Assembly: GCA_937927755.1 (NCBI GenBank)
Contig: CALBDB010000046.1
Coordinates: 1-35,952, forward strand
Length of the DNA stretch: 35,952 nt
Source of the DNA: an uncultured Lysobacterales bacterium
GTDB taxonomy: Bacteria; Pseudomonadota; Gammaproteobacteria; Xanthomonadales; SZUA-36
Direction: 5' to 3'
Shown here: in pieces, positions 6,151 to 15,867 of the stretch
Numbering within the stretch: position 1 is the stretch's first letter
Layout of the letters: each line of letters begins with the position of its first letter
Made by a program: the position numbers and the translations under genes
Notes under the pieces: model-generated
Seen by the model: only the letters and a program-made list of their open reading frames with translations
Databases searched by the model: none
What the model was told of the DNA's origin: nothing

Positions 6151-8246
6151 TGCCCCGCCCTGGCAGACACTCTGCTACCGGGTTTATAGAGCGCGCAGGC
6201 GATGGATCGAAGCGGCAGCATCCATTTTTGCCCGCCGGATTGCGGTGATTCCACCTGTCCGCTACAAAAAACCAGTTCCCAGGCGCCCGATTCGTCCATG
6301 GTCGGCAAGCTGAACTCGAGGTCTTCGTCATCGGCATTGATCATAACGGCGAATGCGTTTGAGCCGCTGGCAGCCGTGTCATCCATATTTGGCAGCACCA
6401 CGGTCAATGCGCGATTGTTATGCCACTGGTGGTATTTCATCCGCCTGCCGGTGGGGTTCAGCCACTCAATGTCGTACCAACCAGCCGCGTTCAGGGTCCG
6501 TCCGTGCAGGTATTCTGTTCTTCGCAAATGCGGTAATTCACGCCGCAGGCTCAACAAGGCCCGAACCTGTTCATGAAACTCCGGATCCGTCCCCAGGCCG
6601 CTCCAGTCCAGCCAGCCGGTTTCGTTGTCCTGCGCGTATGCGTTGTTGTTACCGCCTTGCGTATTGCCAAACTCGTCACCCGCCAGCAGCATTGGCGTAC
6701 CCTTGGAAAGCAGCAGGCTGGCCAGCAGGTTTAGGCGTTGCTGGCGGCGCAGCTTATTGATCGTGTCATTACCGGTATCGCCTTCGACGCCATGGTTGCA
6801 GCTGAAGTTGTGGGCGTGCCCGTCCCGGTTGTCTTCCCCGTTGGCCTGGTTGTGGCGTTTTTCGTAACTCACCAGGTCGTTGAGCGTGAAACCGTCATGG
6901 GAAGCGATGAAATTGATACTGGCCTGTGGTGGCCTGCCGCTGGCTTCAAATATATCTGAGGAACCGTGCAGGTGCTTTGCCACATCGCTCAGAAGGTTTG
7001 ATTCGCCGCACCAGAAGCGGCGCATACTGTCACGATAGCGGTCGTTCCATTCCGCCCACCTCGAAGGAAACTGTCCGAGCTGGTAACCATTGGGGCCCGG
7101 GTCCCAGGGTTCCGCAATAAGTTTTGCGGTTGCCAAATCCGGATTGTCATTAATTTTTTGCAGAAGGCTGTGCTGCGGGTCAAAACCATGCGCTGTTCTA
7201 CCTAGAATCGGCGCAAGATCAAACCTGAAGCCATCCACGCCCATATCCCTGTGCCAGTAGACGAGGCTGTCCTGCACCAGTGCCTGCACCTGCGGGTGAT
7301 CAGCGTTCAGCGTGTTACCACAGCCGGTGTCGTTTATGTAACGGTCGGGGTGGTTCAGTTCGGTGCGGTAATAAGCCAGGTTGTCGATGCCCTTGAAACT
7401 CAGCGTGGGGCCCTGCCCGTCGCCTTCGCCGGTGTGGTTGTAAACCACGTCAAGGATTACCTCGATACCGGCATCATGGATAGCGTTCACCATCTCGCGG
7501 AATTCAGCGGTTGGATCCTGGTTGGCATAGCGTGACTCGGGTGTAAAAAAGTTGACGCTGTTGTAACCCCAGAAATTCTTCAGGCCGCGACCAACAAGGA
7601 AACCCTCGTCAATATAGGTGTGCACAGGCATCAGTTCGAGTGCCGTAATACCCAGCGCTTTAAGATATTCGAGAATTTTTCCATTCGAAAGACCCCGGAA
7701 TTTGCCGCGCTCATTCACGGGAATCTCAGGGTGACACATGGTGTAGCCGCGCACATTGGCCTCGTAGATAACCATTTCAGCCCAAGCGACACGCGGTGTC
7801 TGCGGTTCGGTTACGTTTGCGGCGCCGGTGACAACGCACTTCGGAATCACGGATGCACTGTCGGTCCTGTTCGGCTGCAGTGGTCCGTTGCCATTGAGCG
7901 TGGAAACGTCGTAATCGAGCACCGCGCCGGACCACTGGAAAACACCGTCGAGCGCACGCGCATATGGATCGATCAACAGTTTGGACGGGTTGTGCCTGAG
8001 GCCTTCTGAAGGTTGCCACGGCCCGTGAACCCGGTATCCGTAGCGTTGTCCGGGAACACAGCCCGGCAGGTAACCATGCCAGGTGCCATTCCGTCTCCCG
8101 GGCAGCTGATAGCAGACTGCCTGGTTGCCGTCCTGACCAAAAAGACAAACCTCAACCGCGTCTGCAGCCGAGGCGTACAAGGCGAAATTTACACCCTCCC
8201 CGTCCCAGTGACTTCCCGGGCGATCCGGACTTCCGCTTTGAATCAT
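6147..8246 (-). CDS. glgX: Glycogen debranching enzyme (isoamylase-type, GH13)
   Basis: GlgX hydrolyses alpha-1,6 branches of phosphorylase-limit glycogen, releasing maltotetraose-sized chains for MalQ and GlgP. The 699-residue protein has an N-terminal CBM48 domain (about 1-110, with GYRVHGPW) and a GH13 barrel. The catalytic residues are visible: nucleophile Asp343 (DGFRFDLAP), acid/base Glu379 (LIAEPWDPG) and Asp451 (FIASHDGFT). The substrate region EVILDVVYNHTGEG (262-275) is conserved. It is about 40 residues longer than E. coli GlgX, mostly at the C-terminal beta domain. The start is ATG 8246, 16 bases after the glgP stop, with GAGG upstream. Confidence 0.96.
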   Translation of the reverse strand: MIQSGSPDRPGSHWDGEGVNFALYASAADAVEVCLFGQDGNQAVCYQLPGRRNGTWHGYLPGCVPGQRYGYRVHGPWQPSEGLRHNPSKLLIDPYARALDGVFQWSGAVLDYDVSTLNGNGPLQPNRTDSASVIPKCVVTGAANVTEPQTPRVAWAEMVIYEANVRGYTMCHPEIPVNERGKFRGLSNGKILEYLKALGITALELMPVHTYIDEGFLVGRGLKNFWGYNSVNFFTPESRYANQDPTAEFREMVNAIHDAGIEVILDVVYNHTGEGDGQGPTLSFKGIDNLAYYRTELNHPDRYINDTGCGNTLNADHPQVQALVQDSLVYWHRDMGVDGFRFDLAPILGRTAHGFDPQHSLLQKINDNPDLATAKLIAEPWDPGPNGYQLGQFPSRWAEWNDRYRDSMRRFWCGESNLLSDVAKHLHGSSDIFEASGRPPQASINFIASHDGFTLNDLVSYEKRHNQANGEDNRDGHAHNFSCNHGVEGDTGNDTINKLRRQQRLNLLASLLLSKGTPMLLAGDEFGNTQGGNNNAYAQDNETGWLDWSGLGTDPEFHEQVRALLSLRRELPHLRRTEYLHGRTLNAAGWYDIEWLNPTGRRMKYHQWHNNRALTVVLPNMDDTAASGSNAFAVMINADDEDLEFSLPTMDESGAWELVFCSGQVESPQSGGQKWMLPLRSIACALYKPGSRVSARAGQ

Positions 8247-8262
8247 GGCGCCTCGTGCGTCT

Positions 8263-10767
8263 TCAAGAAGTATTCACTGGAATCTCATCGAGGCCCCAGA
8301 TGTCCCTGTTGTAATCGCGCATGGTACGGTCGGTTGAAAATCTGCCCGACGAGGCGGTGTTCAGTATGCTCATCCGGGTCCAGTGCTGTTGGTCCTGGTA
8401 AGCCATGCCGGCCGACTCCTGGGCATCGATGAAAGCACGGAAATCGGCAGCAGTCATCCACGGGTCAGCGGTATCCCGGACGGCTTCGAGCACCTCATCA
8501 AGGACGTGCGGTTCAAAGCGGTTGAAATGCCCGTTGTCCAGCAGGCGCATGACACGGGCAAAATCCTCATCGGTATCAATGATGGACTGCGGGTCATAGT
8601 CTTCCATCACTGCCGGAATCTCGTCAACGGTCAAGCCAAACAGGAAAAAGTTCTCTTCACCCACGGCCTCACGGATCTCCACGTTGGCGCCGTCCAGTGT
8701 CCCGATGGTCACCGCGCCGTTCATCATGAATTTCATGTTGCCGGTGCCGGACGCCTCTTTGCCCGCCGTCGAAATCTGCTCGGACAGGTCGGCCGCAGGG
8801 CAGATCAACTCCATCCCCGAAACATTGTAATCGGGGTAGAAAATGAGTTGCAGACGCCCCCGCATGGCCGGGTCCGTATTGATGACCGCCGCCACGTTGT
8901 TGATCATCTTGATAATGTTTTTGGCCATCTCGTAACCGGGAGCAGCCTTACCGCCAATGATGATGGTGCGTGGCGGCAAGCCGTCACCATCACCACGCTG
9001 AATGCGGTCATACAGGTGCACGGCATGCAGGACGTTGAGCAACTGGCGCTTGTACTCGTGGATCCGTTTGACCTGGACATCGAACAGGGTTTCGGGGTTA
9101 ACGTATATACCTGTCCTGGTGTGGATATCATCAGCCAGCCGGGCCTTGTTGGCATGCTTGACGGCGCGCCACTCCTCCTGGAGGCCGGCGTCATCCGCCA
9201 GTGGTTTGAGTCGCTCAAGCTGATCGAGGTCCGTTACCCAGCCGGGGCCGATACGGCCGGTAATGAGCCGGGCAAGACCCGGGTTACATGCCGCCAGCCA
9301 GCGGCGCTGGGTGACGCCATTGGTCTTGTTATTGAATTTGTGTGGCCAAAGGCCAGCGAAATCCCTGAACAGGCCCTTCTGCAACAAACGCGAGTGCAAT
9401 TCTGCGACACCATTGACCGAAAAACTGCCGACGATAGCGAGATAGGCCATCCGCACGATTTTTTCCGGGGTCTCCTGGATCAATGACATACTTCCCAGGA
9501 TATCCAGGTTACCGGGCCAGCGCAGGCTGACCTCTGACAGGAAACGGGCATTGATCTCGTAGATAATTTCCAGCACCCTCGGCAGCATCTGCTCAAAAAG
9601 CGCTACCGGCCAGGTTTCCAGCGCCTCCGGCAGCAGTGTATGGTTGGTGTATGCCATCGTGGACGTGGTGATCTTCCACGCATCATCCCAGCCCAGGCCG
9701 TGGTCATCCATCAACAGGCGCATCAGTTCCGGCACCGCGATAGCCGGGTGTGTATCGTTTAACTGGAAGCAGTGCTTGTTGGCAAACTGGCCGAGGTCAG
9801 GGCCGTACTGTAAAACCCAGTCATGCAATATGTCCTGCAGACTGGCTGAGACGAGGAAGTACTGCTGGCGCAGACGCAATTCCCTGCCGCTGTCGGTTTC
9901 TGCATTCGGGTACAGCACCATGGTGATATTTTCAGCCTCGTTCTTGGCTGCCACGGCGTCTGTGTAACTGCCGGCGTTGAATTCTTCCAGGTCAAATTCA
10001 TCCGTTGCCGCCGCCGACCACAGACGCAGGGTATTGACGATGTCATTCTTGTAACCGGGTATCGGCAAATCGTACGGAATAGCCAGCACATCATGGGTAT
10101 CAACCCAGTCAACGTGGGTTCTTGCCATCGAGTCCCTGATACGTACAACACGGCCACCGAACTTGATTACCCGGGCCCTCTCGATACGTTCGATTTCCCA
10201 GGGATATCCTTCCCGTAACCAGGAGTCAGGCTCTTCCATCTGCCGCCCGTTTTCAAGCCGCTGACGGAACATGCCAAAGTGATAACGCAGCCCATAACCT
10301 ATAACCGGCAAACCGATGGTGGCGCAACTGTCGAGGAAACAGGCCGCCAACCGGCCCAGTCCGCCATTTCCCAGTCCGGCGTCATGCTCCTGCTCGTGGA
10401 TATCCTCCAGGTCGACACCCAGCCGCCCCAATGCCTCGCCAGCCTGCTCCGTGATATCCAGGTTCAGCAACGCATTTCTGAGCAAGCGCCCCATCAGGAA
10501 TTCCAGGGATATGTAGCAGGCCCGCTTTCCGTGTCTGCCCTGCAGCAGGTTGCTGGTCTCGATCCAGCGTTCCATCAAGCGGTCCCGGGTGGCGTGCACC
10601 AGCGCCTGGTAGAGGAAGTGTTCCTGCCTGCGGACCGTTCGCCTGCCAAGCATACGGCTGTGGTAATGGATGGTGTCGGCCAGGATGGCATCCGAGTCCA
10701 TGTCCAGAGACGACAGGTTCAGCAACTCCATATCACCGGTATTTTCAGTCTCCGACCGAACTGTCAT
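8263..10767 (-). CDS. glgP: Glycogen/maltodextrin phosphorylase (GT35)
   Basis: This enzyme releases glucose-1-phosphate from the non-reducing ends of glycogen or maltodextrin with inorganic phosphate. The 834-residue length is normal. The pyridoxal-phosphate site EASGTGNMKFMMNGA is intact, with the Schiff-base lysine at 679. The N-terminal part contains CYISLEFLMGRLLRNALLNL and GNGGLGRLAACFLDS, both strongly conserved. Whether it prefers glycogen (GlgP) or short dextrins (MalP) cannot be decided from motifs; its place between glgB and glgX favours GlgP. ATG 10767 has GGAGAG at suitable spacing and lies four bases after the glgB stop, so the two genes are probably translationally linked. Confidence 0.96.
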   Translation of the reverse strand: MTVRSETENTGDMELLNLSSLDMDSDAILADTIHYHSRMLGRRTVRRQEHFLYQALVHATRDRLMERWIETSNLLQGRHGKRACYISLEFLMGRLLRNALLNLDITEQAGEALGRLGVDLEDIHEQEHDAGLGNGGLGRLAACFLDSCATIGLPVIGYGLRYHFGMFRQRLENGRQMEEPDSWLREGYPWEIERIERARVIKFGGRVVRIRDSMARTHVDWVDTHDVLAIPYDLPIPGYKNDIVNTLRLWSAAATDEFDLEEFNAGSYTDAVAAKNEAENITMVLYPNAETDSGRELRLRQQYFLVSASLQDILHDWVLQYGPDLGQFANKHCFQLNDTHPAIAVPELMRLLMDDHGLGWDDAWKITTSTMAYTNHTLLPEALETWPVALFEQMLPRVLEIIYEINARFLSEVSLRWPGNLDILGSMSLIQETPEKIVRMAYLAIVGSFSVNGVAELHSRLLQKGLFRDFAGLWPHKFNNKTNGVTQRRWLAACNPGLARLITGRIGPGWVTDLDQLERLKPLADDAGLQEEWRAVKHANKARLADDIHTRTGIYVNPETLFDVQVKRIHEYKRQLLNVLHAVHLYDRIQRGDGDGLPPRTIIIGGKAAPGYEMAKNIIKMINNVAAVINTDPAMRGRLQLIFYPDYNVSGMELICPAADLSEQISTAGKEASGTGNMKFMMNGAVTIGTLDGANVEIREAVGEENFFLFGLTVDEIPAVMEDYDPQSIIDTDEDFARVMRLLDNGHFNRFEPHVLDEVLEAVRDTADPWMTAADFRAFIDAQESAGMAYQDQQHWTRMSILNTASSGRFSTDRTMRDYNRDIWGLDEIPVNTS

Positions 10768-10771
10768 GTAT

Positions 10772-12973
10772 TCACTCTCCGTTCTTTCCGCTGGCGGAAC
10801 TTGCTATTTTTAACATAATTGTGGCCAGGGGCGGCAAATCAATTTGCAGGGAACACGGCCTGCCATGCGCGCCTGTGTCCTGCGTTTGAGTACCCTCCGG
10901 CGAGCCCACTCCGCTGCCGCCGTATTTTTCAGCGTCGGTGTTGAGCAATTCAACATAGTGGCCGGCCTGCGGTACGCCGAACCGGTAAGCGGCCCTGACC
11001 AGCGGCGTGAAATTGCTGACACAAACGACAAAACTGCCGTCGCTGGCGCGCCGCAGCCAGCAAAGCACGCTGCTATCCGCGTCCTGCCAGTCTATCCACT
11101 CAAAACCCCGGCTGTTGAAATCCAGTTCATGCAGTGCCGCCGTGTCCCGGTACACCCGGTTGAGGTCACGTACCAGCCTCTGGACACCCTTATGTTTTGG
11201 CTGTTCCAGCAAATGCCAGTCGAGTGACTGGTCGTGGTTCCACTCCCTCTCCTGTGCGATTTCTGCACCCATGAACAGCAGTTTCTTGCCCGGGTGTCCA
11301 TACATGAAACCGTAATAGGCCCGCAGGTTGGCAAACCGTTGCCAGTCATCCCCCGGCATGCGCCCGAGCAGTGAACGCTTGCCGTGTACCACTTCGTCGT
11401 GTGAAAGCGGCAGCACAAAATTCTCATCAAAAGCGTAAACCAGTCCAAATGTCATCTTGTCGTGATGATACTTGCGGTGCACCGGGTCTTCCGAAATGTA
11501 CGACAGGGTGTCATTCATCCAGCCCATGTTCCACTTGTAGGTAAAGCCAAGACCACCGGCGCTTGTTGGCCTTGAGACACCGGGCCACGCGGTGGATTCC
11601 TCGGCGAAGCTGGTCGCTTTGTAGGTATGGATGACTTCATTCAATTTTCGTACAAATTCGACTGCTTCGAGATGCTCGTTTCCGCCAAACACATTGGGCA
11701 ACCATTCGCCTTCCTCGCGGGAATAATCCAGATACAGCATCGAGGCCACCGCATCCACACGCAGGGAGTCGATATGGAACTCATCGACCCAGTAAAGCGC
11801 ACTGCCAACCAGGTAGTTGATGACTTCCCTGCGGCCATAATTGAATATCAGCGTTCCCCAGTCGCCGTGTTCGCCTTTGCGCGGGTCTTCGTGCTCATAA
11901 AGCGCGGTACCGTCAAAGCGACGCAGGCCGTGTTCATCACGGGGGAAATGCGCGGGCACCCAGTCCATGATCACGGCGATGCCCGCCTGGTGGAAACGGT
12001 CTACCAGGTAACGGAAATCATCCGGCGTTCCGAAGCGTTGTGTCGGGGCGTAAAGCCCAATTGGCTGATAACCCCAAGAGCCATCAAAGGGGTGTTCGGT
12101 TACCGGCAGCAGTTCGACGTGGGTAAAATTCATTTCCACGACATACGGCACCAACTTTTCAGCCAACTCCCGGTATGTGAGGTATAGGTTATCGTCGCCA
12201 CTGCGTTGCCATGAACCCAGGTGGACCTCGTAAATACTGATTGCCTGGTCCATCTTTGGCTCCATGGTTTTACCGGCAATCCAGTCATTATCTCTCCAGC
12301 GGTAACGGCTGCGATAGACCACCGAGGCGTTTCCCGGCGGGGCCTCGTGAAACTGGCCCATCGGGTCGGATTTAATCGGCAGCAGTTTGCCCGCCTTGTC
12401 CAGCAGTTCAAACTTGTACTGGGCGCCATGTCCAACATCGGGAATAAAAATTTCCCAGAGCCCGTTGCCCGGGTGCAAACGCATCACGTGACGGCGTCCG
12501 TCCCAGTCATTGAAATCGCCGATTACACTGATACGCGAGGCGTTGGGCGCCCAAACCGCAAAAAACGTTCCGCTGACACCCAGCAGTTTTGCCGGGTGCG
12601 CCCCCATTTTTCTGAAGATATCCCGGTGCGACCCCTGCCCCAGGAGGTAGAGATCGAGGTCGCCCAGCATGGATGGAAAACAATAGGCGTCATGGGTGTC
12701 CCAGTTTTTGTCGTCTGCAAAGCCGAGCCGAAGACGGTAACGCCGCTTGCGCGCGGGCATCTCGATTTCAAAAACACCGCCCGGATGGACTTTTTCCATG
12801 GGCAGGGCGTTCTTGATACCGTCAACCAGCAAAGCCACCGATATCGCCTGTGGCTGGAAGGTGCGCACAATACGTTTGCCGCCCTCGGGGTGAAGCCCCA
12901 GCACGGAAAACGGGTCGGCATGCTGGCCACCGGCTATTGCATCAAGGGCCGCCTTGTTCAATTGGCTAGTCAA
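10772..12973 (-). CDS. glgB: 1,4-alpha-glucan branching enzyme (GH13_9)
   Basis: GlgB transfers oligoglucan chains to form alpha-1,6 branches. The 733-residue protein has two N-terminal beta-sandwich domains: an N1 domain with HADPFSVLGLHP, then CBM48 with FAVWAPNASRISVIGDFNDWDG. These are followed by the GH13 barrel and a C-terminal beta domain. Nucleophile Asp407 (DSLRVDAVASML) and acid/base Glu458 (FAEESTAWPGVSRP) align with E. coli Asp405 and Glu458; the third acidic residue is in LPLSHDEVVHGK. The start appears to be TTG 12973: it overlaps the glgA stop region by eight bases, and no in-frame ATG precedes the conserved N-terminus. A non-ATG overlapping start suggests translation coupled to glgA. 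Confidence 0.96.
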   Translation of the reverse strand: MTSQLNKAALDAIAGGQHADPFSVLGLHPEGGKRIVRTFQPQAISVALLVDGIKNALPMEKVHPGGVFEIEMPARKRRYRLRLGFADDKNWDTHDAYCFPSMLGDLDLYLLGQGSHRDIFRKMGAHPAKLLGVSGTFFAVWAPNASRISVIGDFNDWDGRRHVMRLHPGNGLWEIFIPDVGHGAQYKFELLDKAGKLLPIKSDPMGQFHEAPPGNASVVYRSRYRWRDNDWIAGKTMEPKMDQAISIYEVHLGSWQRSGDDNLYLTYRELAEKLVPYVVEMNFTHVELLPVTEHPFDGSWGYQPIGLYAPTQRFGTPDDFRYLVDRFHQAGIAVIMDWVPAHFPRDEHGLRRFDGTALYEHEDPRKGEHGDWGTLIFNYGRREVINYLVGSALYWVDEFHIDSLRVDAVASMLYLDYSREEGEWLPNVFGGNEHLEAVEFVRKLNEVIHTYKATSFAEESTAWPGVSRPTSAGGLGFTYKWNMGWMNDTLSYISEDPVHRKYHHDKMTFGLVYAFDENFVLPLSHDEVVHGKRSLLGRMPGDDWQRFANLRAYYGFMYGHPGKKLLFMGAEIAQEREWNHDQSLDWHLLEQPKHKGVQRLVRDLNRVYRDTAALHELDFNSRGFEWIDWQDADSSVLCWLRRASDGSFVVCVSNFTPLVRAAYRFGVPQAGHYVELLNTDAEKYGGSGVGSPEGTQTQDTGAHGRPCSLQIDLPPLATIMLKIASSASGKNGE

Positions 12974-14492
12974 TTTGATAAAGCCTTTCCCTGTAAGCGG
13001 CAGCCGAAACCGCCCAGCTGAACCGCTGGGCAGCCGCGTTGGAGCAAATTTCCTGCCATCGCGCCGGATTTTCTTCTCTCATGCCTATGGCAGTTTGTAC
13101 TGAACTTACAAAATTGTTCGCCTGCTCCGCAGGTGAACTCCCGCCAAAAACAAAACCGGTTACACCATCTACAACCGTATCTTTAAGCCCGCCAACCGCG
13201 TGTACAACGCAAGGTTGGCCAACGCGCATCGACAGCATTTGGCTTATTCCACAAGGCTCAAAACTGCTTGGCATCAGGAACAGGTCCGCAGCCGAATAAA
13301 GCGGGCCGGAAAGGGTTTCGACATAACCACGCAGAAATAAAAAATTATCATGTGAAAGGGCGATTTTGGCAAACCGGTTTTCAAGTGCTTTTTCCCCACT
13401 TCCCAACATTATAAACAGGGAATCAGGACCTGCCGAGGCAAGAATGGCCTCAAGTGCAGACGCATGACCCTTAACGGGTGCGAGGAACAGCGGCACCTTC
13501 TGGCTTACCACCCTGCCGATAGACAGCAACAGGTGGCGCGGCCGCTTGCCCTTCCTGCTATTGATCCAGGCATCGGCTGCCTGGCTCGCGTTGATGATAC
13601 CTGTCTGCCGGGAAATGAGTTGCAACAAGGTGTCCCAGCCCGTGGCAGGGACAGAATCCTCCGGGTACATGCAGCCGTTGAGGATTCCGCTCAGCCGTCC
13701 TTCAGCGTGGGCCTGTCGCAGATCTGCCTCCAGTCCTTCTCCACCACTAAAGCCCGTTGACGGGTCGTTGGGCCGTTGGATCTCCAGCGCATAACTCGGA
13801 GAAACGGTATTAATCCCATCGGACAGGCGGATGGCCGAGGCCATGAAGTTGATACAGTCATCGTATCTTGGATCTTGCAGCTGCTCTTTGTGCTCGATCA
13901 GTTCCGGAAACCAGGATTCAAGTGAGGACTCATCACCCTCGAAGGGCCGTATACCCTGGTAGGCAAGATTGTGGATTGTAAATACGACCCTGGTCTTTTT
14001 GAGCGGCGTATCAACGGTGCTCAAGGCCCTGAGTGCAGGTATCAGGCCCGTATGCCAGTCATTCAAGTGCAGTACGTCCGGCGGCTCATGACAACCATTC
14101 ACCCATACGGCTATAGCGGCGTTGAAAAATGCAAACTTGGCGGCATCGATTGCAAACGGCTTTCCAGGTTCATCGCTGACGTAAATCTGCCCTGGCCCCT
14201 TGGGCGATAACAATGGATGCTCGATGACAAGGTGCTTGATCCCATAGTCATCCACCGGCACCCTGAATATTTTTGCAACGAACTGCTTTCCTGCAAACAT
14301 GACTCTCAACCTGCGGTAAAGCGTCGCGCCCGGGAGCTTGTGAAACATACCGTAGGACGGCGTTATGACGTGTACATCAAGACCGGTGGCAGCCAGGGCA
14401 ACCGGAAGATCGCGCATAACATCACCCACTCCACCGACCTTGCCGCCGGGAAATGCACCATTTTCCGTGGCTATAATCCAGACGCGCTTCAT
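12966..14492 (-). CDS. glgA: Glycogen synthase, ADP-glucose dependent (GT5)
   Basis: GlgA elongates alpha-1,4-glucan from ADP-glucose. I use ATG 14492, giving 508 residues (a TTG five codons upstream is possible). The N-terminal Rossmann domain carries GGKVGGVGDVMRDLP, with the ADP-glucose-binding Lys18; here the loop is KVGGVGDV rather than the E. coli KTGGLADV type. HLNDWHTGLIPA and FTIHNLAYQG follow. The C-terminal domain has FEPCGISQMLSMRVG, with the conserved Glu412 of GT5 enzymes, and AVGGLKDTV. Unusually, the LTxQKG motif seen in most bacterial GlgA proteins is RVVSQKVPLFL here, so this is a somewhat divergent branch. It sits between glgC and glgB in the same transcript. Confidence 0.94.
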   Translation of the reverse strand: MKRVWIIATENGAFPGGKVGGVGDVMRDLPVALAATGLDVHVITPSYGMFHKLPGATLYRRLRVMFAGKQFVAKIFRVPVDDYGIKHLVIEHPLLSPKGPGQIYVSDEPGKPFAIDAAKFAFFNAAIAVWVNGCHEPPDVLHLNDWHTGLIPALRALSTVDTPLKKTRVVFTIHNLAYQGIRPFEGDESSLESWFPELIEHKEQLQDPRYDDCINFMASAIRLSDGINTVSPSYALEIQRPNDPSTGFSGGEGLEADLRQAHAEGRLSGILNGCMYPEDSVPATGWDTLLQLISRQTGIINASQAADAWINSRKGKRPRHLLLSIGRVVSQKVPLFLAPVKGHASALEAILASAGPDSLFIMLGSGEKALENRFAKIALSHDNFLFLRGYVETLSGPLYSAADLFLMPSSFEPCGISQMLSMRVGQPCVVHAVGGLKDTVVDGVTGFVFGGSSPAEQANNFVSSVQTAIGMREENPARWQEICSNAAAQRFSWAVSAAAYRERLYQID

Positions 14493-14520
14493 ATCATGCT
14501 TTGCCAAGGTTCACAAAACC

Positions 14521-15804
14521 CTAGCGCGTGTTGTGCAGCTTCTGATCGAGCATGCCTGGAGTAACAAGTGTATGCCCGCCTTCAGTTACACGGAATCCCC
14601 GGGCACGGTCTGCATCGTGGTCAACACCGATTTCAGTGCCCTCCGCAATCACGCAGCCCCGATCCAATATGGCCCCACGAATCGTACAGCGTTCCATGAT
14701 TTCACACTCGGGCAGGACCAGTGAATCCGTTACCTGGCTGAATGAATGAATTCTGCAGTTGGAAAAAATGACGGACTTCCTGATATTGGCGCCGGAAATT
14801 ATAACTCCGGCTGAAACCATGGAATCAATGGCGTCACCGCGTTTTTCCGCATAATCGTAAACAAACTTTGCGGGTGGCGCCTGCAGTTGATCGGTGAAAA
14901 TGGGCCACTGGTTGTCATAAAGATCCAATTGCGGCAATACCGAAATCAACTCCATGTTGGCTTCCCAGTATGCATCCAGTGTACCGACATCCCGCCAATA
15001 CGCCTGTTTTTGTGTCTTTGGGTTCCTGAATGGATAGGCAAAGACCCGGTAACCTTTAATTATCGACGGGATGATGTTCTTGCCGAAATCATGATCGGAG
15101 CCGGGTGTATCGGCGTCCTTTATCACCTGCTCATACAGGAACTCCGTGTTGAAGACGTAGTTGCCCATGGAAGCCAGGCATAGGCCGTCCTTGCCCGGGA
15201 TGGTTGCCGGGTGCTCCGGCTTTTCATTGAATTCAATCACGCGACCGGTTTCATCTACCGTCATAACTCCAAACTGGCCCGCCGCTTCTTCCACGGGCAC
15301 CTCCATGCAACTGACGGTCATATCCGCTTCATTCTCCGCATGGAACGCAAGAAAGGTACCATAATCCATCTTATACACGTGGTCTCCCGACAGGATCAGG
15401 ACGAATCTTGGGTTATGCGTACGGATAATATCGAGATTCTGGAATACCGCGTCAGCGGTTCCAAGGTACCAGTCATCACCCACACGTTGCGACGCCGGCA
15501 GAATCTCGATGAACTCGCGGTCGCCCGCCTTGAATTGCGTCCAGCCGTGCACCAGGTGACGTATCAGCGAATGCGCCTTGTACTGGGTGGCCACGCCAAT
15601 ACGCCTGATACCGGAGTTAATACAGTTGGAAAGGGGGAAGTCGATAATCCGCAACTTGCCGCCAAAATAGACCGCCGGCTTGGCCCGCCAGTCAGTCAGT
15701 TCGTACAACCTGGAACCGCGCCCGCCGGCGAGGATCAGTGCCACTGTATCGCGTGTTAATCGACTGACAAAACGGCCCTGATCCGCAAGGATTTGATTGC
15801 TCAC
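14521..15804 (-). CDS. glgC: Glucose-1-phosphate adenylyltransferase (ADP-glucose pyrophosphorylase)
   Basis: GlgC makes ADP-glucose from glucose-1-phosphate and ATP and is normally the allosterically controlled step of glycogen synthesis. The 427-residue protein contains [11 protein letters not shown] (residues 23-33), [45 protein letters not shown] (which contains the lysine that contacts sugar phosphate in E. coli) and [15 protein letters not shown], followed by a left-handed beta-helix tail. Numbering matches E. coli over the first 45 residues, and the E. coli activator lysine (Lys39) is Trp39 here, so control by fructose-1,6-bisphosphate may differ. The start is GTG 15804, preceded by a perfect GGAGG at eight bases. 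Confidence 0.96.
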   Translation of the reverse strand: MSNQILADQGRFVSRLTRDTVALILAGGRGSRLYELTDWRAKPAVYFGGKLRIIDFPLSNCINSGIRRIGVATQYKAHSLIRHLVHGWTQFKAGDREFIEILPASQRVGDDWYLGTADAVFQNLDIIRTHNPRFVLILSGDHVYKMDYGTFLAFHAENEADMTVSCMEVPVEEAAGQFGVMTVDETGRVIEFNEKPEHPATIPGKDGLCLASMGNYVFNTEFLYEQVIKDADTPGSDHDFGKNIIPSIIKGYRVFAYPFRNPKTQKQAYWRDVGTLDAYWEANMELISVLPQLDLYDNQWPIFTDQLQAPPAKFVYDYAEKRGDAIDSMVSAGVIISGANIRKSVIFSNCRIHSFSQVTDSLVLPECEIMERCTIRGAILDRGCVIAEGTEIGVDHDADRARGFRVTEGGHTLVTPGMLDQKLHNTR

Positions 15805-15867
15805 CGGGAATCCTCCAAATACACTGCTAGTGATAGGTAAAGTGTATCGCGAAAACCCTGTTGATCG

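Noticed and set aside
8383-9486. 367-residue plus-strand frame
   Set aside because: It is antisense to glgP, whose motifs including the PLP lysine are intact on the minus strand.
12221-13021. 266-residue plus-strand frame
   Set aside because: It mirrors the N-terminal half of glgB and has no recognisable domain or start signal.
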